From the NCBI RefSeq assembly GCF_900637665.1, contig NZ_LR134386.1, positions 682,001-746,000 on the forward strand: 64,000 nucleotides of DNA. The letters are read 5' to 3'. The translations under genes were made by a program, and so were the position numbers. The DNA comes from Chryseobacterium nakagawai. Its GTDB lineage: Bacteria; Bacteroidota; Bacteroidia; Flavobacteriales; Weeksellaceae. The notes below the pieces were generated by a model, which saw only the letters and a list, made by a program, of their open reading frames with translations, did no database searches and was not told where the DNA came from. Shown here one piece after another: positions 45,798-56,659 of this stretch (position 1 is the first letter of the stretch; every line of letters begins with the position of its first letter).

Positions 45798-48056
45798 TTA
45801 TCTAGTTCTGTTTTTGATAGAATCGGAAGCCCCTTCAATATCTCTTACCTTTTTCAGTTTTTTATTTCCGAAATTGTAAGTAAGGCTCACTGTTAAGTTT
45901 CTTTTATACTGATTCTGGTGGATATAGTTATAGTTTCCGTTGCTTTGGTAATCATCAATTACTACAATATTGGTTCTTAAAACATCATTTACATTCAGGG
46001 CAAAAGTCCAGTCGTTCCAGTTTTTCTTGATGCTAAGATCTAAACTTGATAAACCTCGTAACATCCCCAATTCTATCTGCTGTTTGTCTATGTAGAAAAA
46101 GTTCACTCCAAGGAACCACGTTTTCGCTTTATCAAGACGAATGGTATTATTGGTCTGAATCAAAAGACTGGTAGAATTTACATTATTGACATAGGTTACA
46201 AAATTTCCAAGCTCATCTTTGAATCGATCCCCTGTGGTAGGATCCATATCCAAACTTCCGTTGTTACTGTTATGCTGAACTCCTATGCTGAAGTTGGTTG
46301 TCCAATACTGTTTAAAGAATGATTTTTGAACTCCTATCATCGCTGACATTTCCTGCTTATCTCCAAAATTGGTTCTAATATATCTTAAAGCAAGATTTTT
46401 GCCAGTATTTCCATTAGGCTTCACAGGATAGCCCTGTAGAGGAACCTGGGTGATTGCATCTTTAATATAAGAATGGTTTAAAACTACAAAATATGAATTC
46501 TTATACATGTACATTAGCTCTTGATTATAAGTCGAGGAAGCCTTTACAAATGGGTTGTTTTGTGTATAATTGTCATCAGTCAGCTTGTTCACCACAGGAT
46601 TGATTTCCCAGAAACTTGGTCTTCTCATTCTGCTTGAAAATGAATAGGAAATATTGTTCTTATCATTAATAGTATAGTTAAGGCTCAGGTAAGGAAGAAA
46701 ATTATTGTAGTTTCTTTCAATTCTTTTAAGAGCTTCTGCCCCTTCAGGTGGATTATCTGAGGTTCCTAAACTATTAGTGATCTCATATCTTGTTCCAATT
46801 TTTCCAGAGAACTTATCCGAAAACTTTTTTTCAGCAGTCACATAGAAACCATAGATACTTTCATCATAGATAAAGTGGTTAGGGGCTAACTTTGGCGTAT
46901 CCTCTGGGTCAAAAAAGTAAGTATCACTTTTTGTATCGTTATCTGTTTGGGTTTTATTATAATTTCCTCCAATGGAAATGGTCAGATCATTTTTAAATTT
47001 TTGAATGTAATCCACCATTCCGGAGAAATTGTTGATAATCTGCGGAAGATCCTGGAACATCTGTATAGACTTATTTCCTATGTTTCTGTTGATGTCAGAA
47101 TTATAAGTAATATTATCTATAGCTTGGAATCTTTTATAATTCAGGTAAGCTGCATTTACATTCAGTTTACTTCCTAAAGAATCGGTTTTCAATTCATAAT
47201 TTAAATTGAGCGAGTTATTATAACTTCTTGCATCTTCTTTATTTTTGGACCATGTATAACGTGGGCCTTTTTCGTTAACAATAGTATTGAACAAGTTTAC
47301 CGTTGAATTATAACTCTTATTGGCCCAGGTATTCCAGGATAGAGCTAAGTTGCTTTTATCATTTAACTGATAGTCGATGTTCAGATAACCGCCAATGTTT
47401 TTGTTTGGATCATCAATATCACCTGTAGATTCATTGGATGCATTTTTACTGCTGTTCTTCAGAGTATAGGTTTGAGCTTCAATATTTTCACCACCGCTGA
47501 GACTGGCACTTATTCCCAGTTTATCTTTTCTGTAGTTAGCAGAGAAACTTGCCTGGCTGGCATTGTATTTACCTTGGGTGTTAGAGAATCTCATATTTCC
47601 ATTAAGACCATCAATCATTTTTTTCTTTAAAACGATGTTGATGATTCCGTCAGAAGATTCTACCTGATATTCACTTCCCGGAACTGTAATTACCTCAATT
47701 TTCTGGATGTTTTCTGCCGGAGTATTTTTAAGGAACTGAGCTAATGATTCTGCATCCATATTGGATTTTCTTCCATTGATGTAGATTAACACATTGTTCT
47801 TTCCTGCAATCTTTAATGTTTTATCATCGGTTGAAGACAATAATGGAGTCTGTTTCAGAATATCAAAGGTTGTGTTTCCTTTGGCTATAGGAGAAGAAGC
47901 AACATCATATACTAGACGGTCACTTTGTTTTTTGAAAACTTGTTTGGTGATGGTAATCCCTTCTATATTTTTAGTTTTTGTCGAGTCAGATTTCTTTTCC
48001 TGTGCAAAAGCACAAGTTCCGAATATGACTGCAATTGACAAAAGTATACGTTTCAT
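45798..48056 (-). CDS. Outer-membrane receptor-like barrel, tandem copy B
   Basis: A 752-residue outer-membrane protein of the TonB-receptor-like OMP_b-brl_3 group. Signal peptide, then the plug (KQVFKKQSDRLVYDVASSPI, DILKQTPLLSSTDDKTLKIA, VLIYINGRKSNMDAESLAQF, IQKIEVITVPGSEYQVESSD) and a long barrel. It is a paralog of the upstream gene (same plug layout, about half the residues similar by eye), with 43 nt between them, so they likely share a transcript. Substrate unknown; possibly peptide or oligosaccharide export or uptake. Confidence 0.87.
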   Translation of the reverse strand: MKRILLSIAVIFGTCAFAQEKKSDSTKTKNIEGITITKQVFKKQSDRLVYDVASSPIAKGNTTFDILKQTPLLSSTDDKTLKIAGKNNVLIYINGRKSNMDAESLAQFLKNTPAENIQKIEVITVPGSEYQVESSDGIINIVLKKKMIDGLNGNMRFSNTQGKYNASQASFSANYRKDKLGISASLSGGENIEAQTYTLKNSSKNASNESTGDIDDPNKNIGGYLNIDYQLNDKSNLALSWNTWANKSYNSTVNLFNTIVNEKGPRYTWSKNKEDARSYNNSLNLNYELKTDSLGSKLNVNAAYLNYKRFQAIDNITYNSDINRNIGNKSIQMFQDLPQIINNFSGMVDYIQKFKNDLTISIGGNYNKTQTDNDTKSDTYFFDPEDTPKLAPNHFIYDESIYGFYVTAEKKFSDKFSGKIGTRYEITNSLGTSDNPPEGAEALKRIERNYNNFLPYLSLNYTINDKNNISYSFSSRMRRPSFWEINPVVNKLTDDNYTQNNPFVKASSTYNQELMYMYKNSYFVVLNHSYIKDAITQVPLQGYPVKPNGNTGKNLALRYIRTNFGDKQEMSAMIGVQKSFFKQYWTTNFSIGVQHNSNNGSLDMDPTTGDRFKDELGNFVTYVNNVNSTSLLIQTNNTIRLDKAKTWFLGVNFFYIDKQQIELGMLRGLSSLDLSIKKNWNDWTFALNVNDVLRTNIVVIDDYQSNGNYNYIHQNQYKRNLTVSLTYNFGNKKLKKVRDIEGASDSIKNRTR

Positions 48057-48099
48057 GTTTATTTTTTTAAGAGTGGTTAAGAGAGATAAGTTTTATAGA

Positions 48100-50376
48100 T
48101 TAGGTTCTTGATTTTACAGCATCATTGGCTGATTTCATTTCCCTCGCTTTTTTCAGTTTCTGATTTCCGAAATTGTAGGTTACTCCAATGCTTATTAATC
48201 GTGGGTAGTTAAAGTTGGTTATATTATTATAATTTCCGTTCGGCTGTATACTGTTAACTCTATAAAAACTTTGATTAAATAGGTCATTTGCTTCTGCAAC
48301 TACAGTCCAATCGCCAATAATTTTTTTCAGACTGATATCAAAGCTCTGTCTTACTCCGATTGTACCACCTTCCATAGCTACTTTGCTTCCGAAAAAGTAA
48401 TTCACTCCTAGAAACCAGTCTTTTTTAGAAGAAAGACGAACAATATTATTGATGGTTGCAGACATATTATAGTTTTTAACATTAACAATATAAGGTTCGA
48501 GTTCTTCCGTTTCGTATGGCCCAAGCTGAGACGTTGGATCTTGCCATACTCCGCCTGTGTAAGTAATATATCCCAGATTCACAGAATAGTTGGTGGTCCA
48601 GATATCTTTAAACCAGGACTTGTTCATTCCAAGCGTCAAACTGATTTCTCTATTCTTACCATAATTGGTTCTGATATATCTTAAGAATCTTATTTTATCC
48701 ATAAGCATATTACCCGCTTCATCGTATAAGTAATTACCATTTTCATCCTTTTGCGGAGTAGTTAAAATTCCCTGTAAAGGAAGCAGGTCAGAAGCTGCAG
48801 CATCGTCTACCATTGTATAACTCAGGTTAGCATAAAATGCATTTTTATACATATAGTTCAGCTCCTGATTATAGAATTTAGCTGCCAGGACAAAAGGATT
48901 ATTTTGGGTATAATTGGTTGGAGTAAAATACGTTCTGGATGGGTTGAGTTCCCAAAATCTTGGTCTTCTGATTCTACTGGAGAAAGTATAACTTAAATTA
49001 TGGTCGGAATTGATGGCATAGTTTAAATTCAGATAAGGAAGCAGATTATTATAATTTCTTTCAAATCCTGTTTTTCCAAGGATATCTCCGGTACTTCTGG
49101 TCATTTCGTAACGGGCACCTATTTTTCCGGATAACTTTTCAGTCAGTTTTCTTTCATAGTTGAGGTAAATACCAATAATATTTTCTTTATAAATGAAATG
49201 ATTGGTTTGCTTAGTATCCATTACAAATTCATCCCCGATTAATTTGTCCTGTCTGGTATCATTATCTGTATTCGTATAATTATAGCTTACTCCCATTAAC
49301 CAGGTTGCTCCTTTTGTTGTTTTTTTAAGATAGTCTATATTAGCTGCATAATTGTTGATGATTTGAGGTACAGATTGTTGTAAAGCTGAATACCTTTTTT
49401 TGTACGCTTCACTGGAAGGATCAAGATTGAACGGAATACTTTCATTGAAACTTACTTTATTTCTGTTGAACCATAAATAAGAAACATTAGAAGTAAGTTT
49501 ACTGCCTATAGAATCTGTCTTGATCTCATAATTTAAGTTGAAAGAGTGATTTCTGGTTTGAGCATCTTCATGGTTAACAGTTCTGTCCATTAAGACCCCA
49601 TTTTGCCAGTTCGTCATATCCAAAATAGAATTGAAACTCTTATTGTATCTCATATTATAGGATAATCCCAGACTTTGATTTTTGCTGATCTCATAATCAA
49701 TATTAAACCCACCTCCAAAGTTTTTATTAGGATCATCGTTAGAACCATAAGACTCATTTCTGAAAGTTGGGTCTCCATTAGAAAGCGTATATCTTTGTCT
49801 TTCTGTCCAGCTACCCATTCTAAAATTAGAATTTCCTGACCATTTCCCCTGTCTGAAGTTAAAAGATCCTCCTGCATTAGGGTTGTTGTAATAAGCTTGC
49901 TCGTTCTGCATTTTCAACGTCCCGTTGTAGCCATTATTTTTGTTCCTCTTCATTACAATATTGATAACCCCTTCCTTAGACTCAACTTGGAATTCACTTC
50001 CCGGAACCGTAATCACCTCAATTTTCTGAATATCTTCCGATGGAGTAGACTTCAGCATTTCAATCAATGCCTCAGAATCCATATTGGTTTTTTTATTGTT
50101 GATGTAAATAACAGCATCAGACTTCCCAAGAATTTTCAGGGTTTTACCATCAATGCTGGAAATCATAGGAGTTTGCTTTAAAAGGTTAAATGTATTGGTA
50201 CCTTTTGCAATAGGAGAGGCTGCTACATCATACACCAATCGGTCACCCTGCTTTTTGAAAACTTGTTTCTTAATATTGACAGCCTCAATGCTGTTAACCT
50301 TCAAACTGTCTTTTTTCTGCTGAGCTGTAGCAAATCCGCTTAAAAATAGGGCTGCAATAAAAATTTGAGTTTTCAT
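48100..50376 (-). CDS. Outer-membrane receptor-like barrel, tandem copy A
   Basis: A 758-residue paralog of the next gene. The plug is again recognisable (KQVFKKQGDRLVYDVAASPI, SIDGKTLKILGKSDAVIYIN, IQKIEVITVPGSEFQVESKE). The barrel is strongly Asn/Tyr-rich. First gene of the pair, with a TATCTTTG element on the minus strand (50428-50435) upstream. The near-identical plugs but diverged barrels suggest duplication followed by substrate change. Confidence 0.87.
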   Translation of the reverse strand: MKTQIFIAALFLSGFATAQQKKDSLKVNSIEAVNIKKQVFKKQGDRLVYDVAASPIAKGTNTFNLLKQTPMISSIDGKTLKILGKSDAVIYINNKKTNMDSEALIEMLKSTPSEDIQKIEVITVPGSEFQVESKEGVINIVMKRNKNNGYNGTLKMQNEQAYYNNPNAGGSFNFRQGKWSGNSNFRMGSWTERQRYTLSNGDPTFRNESYGSNDDPNKNFGGGFNIDYEISKNQSLGLSYNMRYNKSFNSILDMTNWQNGVLMDRTVNHEDAQTRNHSFNLNYEIKTDSIGSKLTSNVSYLWFNRNKVSFNESIPFNLDPSSEAYKKRYSALQQSVPQIINNYAANIDYLKKTTKGATWLMGVSYNYTNTDNDTRQDKLIGDEFVMDTKQTNHFIYKENIIGIYLNYERKLTEKLSGKIGARYEMTRSTGDILGKTGFERNYNNLLPYLNLNYAINSDHNLSYTFSSRIRRPRFWELNPSRTYFTPTNYTQNNPFVLAAKFYNQELNYMYKNAFYANLSYTMVDDAAASDLLPLQGILTTPQKDENGNYLYDEAGNMLMDKIRFLRYIRTNYGKNREISLTLGMNKSWFKDIWTTNYSVNLGYITYTGGVWQDPTSQLGPYETEELEPYIVNVKNYNMSATINNIVRLSSKKDWFLGVNYFFGSKVAMEGGTIGVRQSFDISLKKIIGDWTVVAEANDLFNQSFYRVNSIQPNGNYNNITNFNYPRLISIGVTYNFGNQKLKKAREMKSANDAVKSRT

Positions 50377-50427
50377 GATTATTATATTTTTAGTTTAATA
50401 GCTTGTATCGTTTGTTATTTTACATTA

Positions 50428-50435
50428 CAAAGATA
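50428..50435 (-). promoter_or_regulatory. -7 promoter element of the tandem receptor genes
   Basis: CAAAGATA on the plus strand reads TATCTTTG on the minus strand, a full TAnnTTTG match, 52 nt upstream of the start at 50376. A TTG lies 21 nt further upstream. Confidence 0.5.
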
Positions 50436-50567
50436 TATAATAAATTTAGTATCATGCAATACAAAGTACTGAAAAATATTTTTAAATAGTTTTAAATAGT
50501 TGATTTTCAGTTGTTAAAATTTTGTATTAAAATATTGCTTGCTTGACCTTTCTGTATAATAAGACAA

Positions 50568-50590
50568 CTGTAACAAGAATTTTGTTACAG
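50568..50590. promoter_or_regulatory. Perfect 9-bp inverted repeat
   Basis: CTGTAACAA-GAATT-TTGTTACAG. It lies 30 nt past the stop of the DUF3817 gene and 190 nt upstream of the receptor pair. No T-run follows on the minus strand, so it is a poor terminator; an operator is possible. Confidence 0.5.
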
Positions 50591-50619
50591 CAAAATATGA
50601 AATTTTATAAAAAAATAAT

Positions 50620-50958
50620 TTATTCTCTGTCGAACTGAGCCAATTTTTTATCTACCCATACTGTAGCAAAGGGGAAAAAGGCTGCTAATAAAGCGAACAC
50701 AAAATCTTCGTCATCCCAGTTGTAAATTTTTCTTGCGGGAATGCAGAGTAAAAGATAAAGTGTAAAAAATAACCCATGTAGACTACCAATGACGCTGATG
50801 AAAATAATAGAATACAGATTTTCATCATACCGGATCCAGATCATAGCCACACAATATAATAAAACACATGAAATAGCTTCCGCAAGACAAATCTGTTTAA
50901 ACCATTTGATGAGTTTTTCCTGAGAATATTTTGAGAAGAAATTTTCGATGAAGTTCAT
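50620..50958 (-). CDS. DUF3817 membrane protein
   Basis: A 112-residue inner-membrane protein with three hydrophobic segments (ICLAEAISCVLLYCVAMIW, IIFISVIGSLHGLFFTLYLL, FVFALLAAFFPFATVWV). The pattern matches DUF3817, a family of unknown function found in many bacteria. Monocistronic. Confidence 0.82.
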   Translation of the reverse strand: MNFIENFFSKYSQEKLIKWFKQICLAEAISCVLLYCVAMIWIRYDENLYSIIFISVIGSLHGLFFTLYLLLCIPARKIYNWDDEDFVFALLAAFFPFATVWVDKKLAQFDRE

Positions 50959-51038
50959 TTTTGTAGAATAAGTTGAGTATTAAAGATAAGAGACTCTACA
51001 GTTTCCCACTTTAATCTCTTATTAATGGTTTTGCAAAA

Positions 51039-51623
51039 TTACTTATAAAAGTTACTTCCATCCAAATATTCAAAAACTTCAGGTGGTAACATAGGTCTTA
51101 CATTCTTACCTTCTTTGATCATATTACGGATTTCTGTAGCAGAAAGTTCTATCACAGGAGCTTTTATCAAAGAGATATTTTCATGCTGAAGATATTCTGA
51201 ATCCTTCTTTTCTCCTTCAAACACTCTTGGATAAACAATGATATGATGATTTTTAATCAGAGCTTCAGAATTTTTCCATTTGTGCAGGCTATCCAGATTG
51301 TCCTCGCCCATAATCAGGCTGAAAGAATAGTCTGGGTGTTTTTCATGCAGATAAGTAAGCGTATCAATGGTATAACTTGGCTTTGGAAGAGAAAACTCCA
51401 CGTTGGAAGCACGCATATTAGGGTAGTTTTTCACTGCCAGCTGAACCATATCTAATCTATTATGGTCTTTCAGTAAAGATTTTTTGTCTTTGAAAGGATT
51501 CTGTGGACTTACTACAAGCCACAGCTCATCCATATCCGAATTTTCCAGAATATAATTGGCTAAGATAAGATGTCCGATATGGATCGGATTAAAAGATCCG
51601 AAGAATAGACCGATTTTTTTCAT
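51039..51623 (-). CDS. nadD: Nicotinate-nucleotide adenylyltransferase
   Basis: Forms deamido-NAD from nicotinate mononucleotide and ATP in NAD synthesis. 194 residues. The nucleotidyltransferase motif GLFFGSFNPIHIGHLILANY and the C-terminal ELSATEIRNMIKEGK are diagnostic. It starts 43 nt downstream of recJ with no terminator between, so they may be cotranscribed. Confidence 0.95.
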   Translation of the reverse strand: MKKIGLFFGSFNPIHIGHLILANYILENSDMDELWLVVSPQNPFKDKKSLLKDHNRLDMVQLAVKNYPNMRASNVEFSLPKPSYTIDTLTYLHEKHPDYSFSLIMGEDNLDSLHKWKNSEALIKNHHIIVYPRVFEGEKKDSEYLQHENISLIKAPVIELSATEIRNMIKEGKNVRPMLPPEVFEYLDGSNFYK

Positions 51624-51666
51624 GTTTGTTAGATAGTAGATAGGGGAGTATTATAAATGAATATAT

Positions 51667-53379
51667 CTAATCCCTAAACTTTACATCTTTTATATTAAGA
51701 TAATGAGTCACATTGCCTTTCCAGTGATTTTCTTCCAGTGTAAATGCAAGATCAAAATTTTTATTTTTAAAATCCTCTACAAACTGCCCAAGCTTAAAAC
51801 CGACACATTCAATATTTCTTCCTGTAGCCTCCTGTTTGATATAAAACTTCAGGTGATTGTTATCTTTACCCATTGTTTTTACATAACCAGAAAGCCTTTG
51901 GTTAGTCAAGGTAAAGATAGGTTTCATATTTTGAGGTCCGAAAGGAGCTAGTTTTCTATGAAAGTTGATAAACTCTCTGTTGATCTCATCAACCTTAATT
52001 TCAGAATCAATATTAATGGAAGGTTCCTTTTGGTGCTCTTTTATTTTTTCAGAAACAATTTTTTCAAATTTAACTTTGAATGCTTCAAACTTATCTTTCT
52101 CCATTGAAAGTCCGGCAGCAGCATGATGTCCCCCGAATTTAAGAAAGTATTCTGAACACATATCAAGAGCTTCATGAACATCAAAATCTGAAACAGATCT
52201 TGCAGAAGCAACCATTTCACCATTATTACCGTCTGTAAAGACCAATGTAGGTTTATAATAGGTTTCAATAAGTCTTGACGCCACAATTCCAATTACACCT
52301 TTGTTCCATTCGGGGTGATAAACAATGGTAGTATGCTTTGTTTCCTGTTGGGATTCTATAATCTGATTCAAAGCGGAAAGGGTAGAGTTCATATCCAGTT
52401 CGCGTCTTTCATCATTGAGGTTCATGATATCACCTACGATCTGGTTGGCATGTTTCAGGTTTTCAGAAACCATAAGTTCTACAGCCGCTTTTCCATGGGA
52501 AATTCTTCCCGCAGCATTTATCTTAGGCGCAATTTCAAAAACAATATTTGAAATTTCGAAATGAGACAGTTTATCCTCTGGAATTAATAATCTTAACCCA
52601 AGATTTCTTGTTTTTCTAAGGGTTTTTAATCCCATTTTAGCAAGAACTCTGTTTTCTCCAGTCATCGAAACAATATCTGCAGCGATGGATATAGCCAGAA
52701 GATCTGTGAGTTCAAATAATTCAGCATCCGGAAGTTTGTAGATGGTATTCAGTCCCTGGCAAAGTTTAAAACCTACACCACATCCTGAAAGTTCCTTGAA
52801 CGGATATCGGCAGTCACTTCTTTTAGGATCAAGTACAGCTGCAGCATCAGGAATCTCTTCACCGGGAAGGTGATGATCACAAATAATAAAATCTATGTCC
52901 AGGCTGGAGGCATAATTAATCATATCAAGAGCTTTAATTCCGCAATCTAGTGCAATGATTAATGAAAAACCATTCTCTTTGGCAAAATCAATTCCCTCTG
53001 TAGAAATTCCGTATCCTTCAGAATTCCTGTCCGGAATATAGTAATCCAGATATTTTTTCTCAACAATTTTGCTGAGGTAAAGGTACATTAAGGCAACGGC
53101 GGTGGTTCCGTCCACATCATAGTCACCATATACTAATATTTTTTCACCATTTTCTATTGCAGTGGCAATACGCTCTACAGCTTTTTGCATGTCTGCCATT
53201 AAAAACGGGCTGTGTATATCGGTAAGGTTTGGTTTGAAAAATTCTCTCGCCTTCTGATAATTGTCAATTCCTCTTAGAACGAGAAGTTTAGATTCAAAAG
53301 TGCCAAAACCAAGTGACGAACTTAGTCCATCCACAACTTCCTCATCGGGTTCGGGCTTGTAAATCCATTTTTGACTCAT
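51667..53379 (-). CDS. recJ: Single-stranded-DNA exonuclease RecJ
   Basis: 5'-3' single-strand exonuclease acting in recombination and mismatch repair. 570 residues from the ATG at 53379 (MSQKWIYKPEPDEEVVDGLS); a longer frame adds ten hydrophobic residues that do not belong. DHH domain with VYGDYDVDGTTAVALMYLYL and IICDHHLPGEEI, DHHA1 domain with GGHHAAAGLSMEKD, and a C-terminal OB-like domain. Confidence 0.95.
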   Translation of the reverse strand: MSQKWIYKPEPDEEVVDGLSSSLGFGTFESKLLVLRGIDNYQKAREFFKPNLTDIHSPFLMADMQKAVERIATAIENGEKILVYGDYDVDGTTAVALMYLYLSKIVEKKYLDYYIPDRNSEGYGISTEGIDFAKENGFSLIIALDCGIKALDMINYASSLDIDFIICDHHLPGEEIPDAAAVLDPKRSDCRYPFKELSGCGVGFKLCQGLNTIYKLPDAELFELTDLLAISIAADIVSMTGENRVLAKMGLKTLRKTRNLGLRLLIPEDKLSHFEISNIVFEIAPKINAAGRISHGKAAVELMVSENLKHANQIVGDIMNLNDERRELDMNSTLSALNQIIESQQETKHTTIVYHPEWNKGVIGIVASRLIETYYKPTLVFTDGNNGEMVASARSVSDFDVHEALDMCSEYFLKFGGHHAAAGLSMEKDKFEAFKVKFEKIVSEKIKEHQKEPSINIDSEIKVDEINREFINFHRKLAPFGPQNMKPIFTLTNQRLSGYVKTMGKDNNHLKFYIKQEATGRNIECVGFKLGQFVEDFKNKNFDLAFTLEENHWKGNVTHYLNIKDVKFRD

Positions 53380-53482
53380 GTTCACAAAAATAAGGAAAAA
53401 AAATAGCATTTTGATTGGATAGGGAACGAAGTTTTGACTTAAAGATTGTTAAAAATTGATTACCTTCGTGCTCCAAATTTAA

Positions 53483-54301
53483 ATGAGTATGAAAAAAATT
53501 ATCGTATGCCTTGCATTTTTAGGGGCAATGAATTCGATCAGTGCACAGAAAATCAATCTTGGAAAAGCTGCCGGGATTGTTTCAAATGGTGCCAAAGCTT
53601 TAACGTTTACTAACGAAGATGCTATTAAATTATCCAAAGAATCTGTAGATTGGATGGATAAAAACAATACTGTAGCAGGACCCAAAGATCCTTACACAGT
53701 AAGACTGAACAAATTGTTTGGAAAACACAAAACACAAGATGGTTTGAATTTGAACTATAAAGTGTATAAAGTGAAAGATATCAATGCTTTTGCTTGTGCG
53801 GATGGAAGTGTACGTGTGTTTTCTTCCCTGATGGATATTATGACAGATAATGAATTACTGGCTGTAATTGGTCACGAAATTGGTCATGTTAAAAATCAGG
53901 ATACAAAAGATGCCATGAAATCTGCTTATTTAAAAGCAGCAGCATTAGATGCAGCATCATCTGCTTCTAACGCAGTAGCTACTCTTAATGAAAGCCAGGT
54001 TGGGAAAATGGCCAATGCATTTTTAGATGCCTCCCACAGCAAAAAGCAGGAATCTGAAGCAGATACTTATTCTTATGACTTTATGAAAGCTAATAAATAT
54101 GATGTAGTAGGTGCTTATACAGCTTTCAGAAAGTTAGCATTGTTATCTGAAGGAAGTGCACAATCTGGTTTTGAAAAAATGTTTAACTCTCACCCGGATA
54201 GTGAAAAAAGAGCTCAAGCAATCAAAAAGAGAGCAGAAAAAGACGGATTATGGAAAGATCCGGGAACTGTTTCACTTCCTACAACAAAACTTACAAAATA
54301 A
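53483..54301 (+). CDS. M48-family metallopeptidase
   Basis: Exported zinc peptidase, 272 residues with a signal peptide ending near SISAQ. The zinc site is visible: VIGHEIGHVKNQD (HExxH) and the third ligand in KQESEADTYSYDF. It resembles periplasmic BepA/YcaL-like quality-control peptidases. The last residues are beta-free and charged. Divergent from recJ across about 100 nt. Confidence 0.92.
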   Translation: MSMKKIIVCLAFLGAMNSISAQKINLGKAAGIVSNGAKALTFTNEDAIKLSKESVDWMDKNNTVAGPKDPYTVRLNKLFGKHKTQDGLNLNYKVYKVKDINAFACADGSVRVFSSLMDIMTDNELLAVIGHEIGHVKNQDTKDAMKSAYLKAAALDAASSASNAVATLNESQVGKMANAFLDASHSKKQESEADTYSYDFMKANKYDVVGAYTAFRKLALLSEGSAQSGFEKMFNSHPDSEKRAQAIKKRAEKDGLWKDPGTVSLPTTKLTK

Positions 54302-54324
54302 TTATTTTATTTATTGTTTAAACA

Positions 54325-54357
54325 AAAATACCTCAAGGCAATGCTTTGAGGTATTTT
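54325..54357. terminator. Bidirectional terminator between the peptidase and ABC-F genes
   Basis: Perfect 12-bp stem AAAATACCTCAA / TTGAGGTATTTT with a 9-nt loop, serving the two convergent genes. Confidence 0.9.
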
Positions 54358-54379
54358 TATATTCATTTGGTATATCAGA

Positions 54380-56074
<1,695 letters not shown>

Positions 56075-56123
56075 TTAAATGTATGGTATTTTTTATATAT
56101 TTCATTAACGAAATTTTATAATA

Positions 56124-56582
56124 ATGAAGATTGAGAAAACAGTTAATATATTAAATAAAAGAGCCCGCTTTGAATATGAGATTCTTGAAGAATACGAAGC
56201 CGGGATGGTTTTAACGGGTACGGAAATAAAATCTTTGCGTTCCTCTAAAGCATCTATCACAGAATCGTTCTGTCAGTTTATTGATGGGGAATTATACATC
56301 ATTAATATGATGATTGATGAATATAAATTGGGAACTTTTTACAACCATAAGACAAAAAGGGAACGGAAATTGCTCTTGCACAAAAAAGAATTGCAAAAAC
56401 TTGAAAAAAAGTTAAAGGATGCAGGAAACACGATTATAGCTTTAAAATTATATATCACTGATCGAGGTAAAGCAAAAGTGCTGATAGCGCTGGGTAGAGG
56501 GAAAAAACTTTTCGATAAAAGAGAGGCCATTAAAGATAGAGAAAATAAGCGGAACCTGGACAGAATATTAAAGAAAAGTTAA
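56124..56582 (+). CDS. smpB: SsrA-binding protein SmpB
   Basis: Partner of tmRNA in rescuing stalled ribosomes, 152 residues. NKRARFEYEILEEYEAGMVL, TGTEIKSLRSSKASITESFC and the basic tail KKLFDKREAIKDRENKRNL are diagnostic. No tmRNA gene was seen in this window. Confidence 0.97.
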   Translation: MKIEKTVNILNKRARFEYEILEEYEAGMVLTGTEIKSLRSSKASITESFCQFIDGELYIINMMIDEYKLGTFYNHKTKRERKLLLHKKELQKLEKKLKDAGNTIIALKLYITDRGKAKVLIALGRGKKLFDKREAIKDRENKRNLDRILKKS

Positions 56583-56598
56583 AAATCATTTGAAAAAC

Positions 56599-56630
56599 TT
56601 TGTATATAAAGAAAAATTATATTTATTTTG
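56599..56630 (+). promoter_or_regulatory. Promoter of the OmpA-like gene
   Basis: TTTG at 56599-56602, 20-nt spacing, then TTATTTTG at 56623-56630, one mismatch from TAnnTTTG. The start codon follows 29 nt later. Confidence 0.55.
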
Positions 56631-56659
56631 CATTATCAATTATTTAATCATTTAATTCT

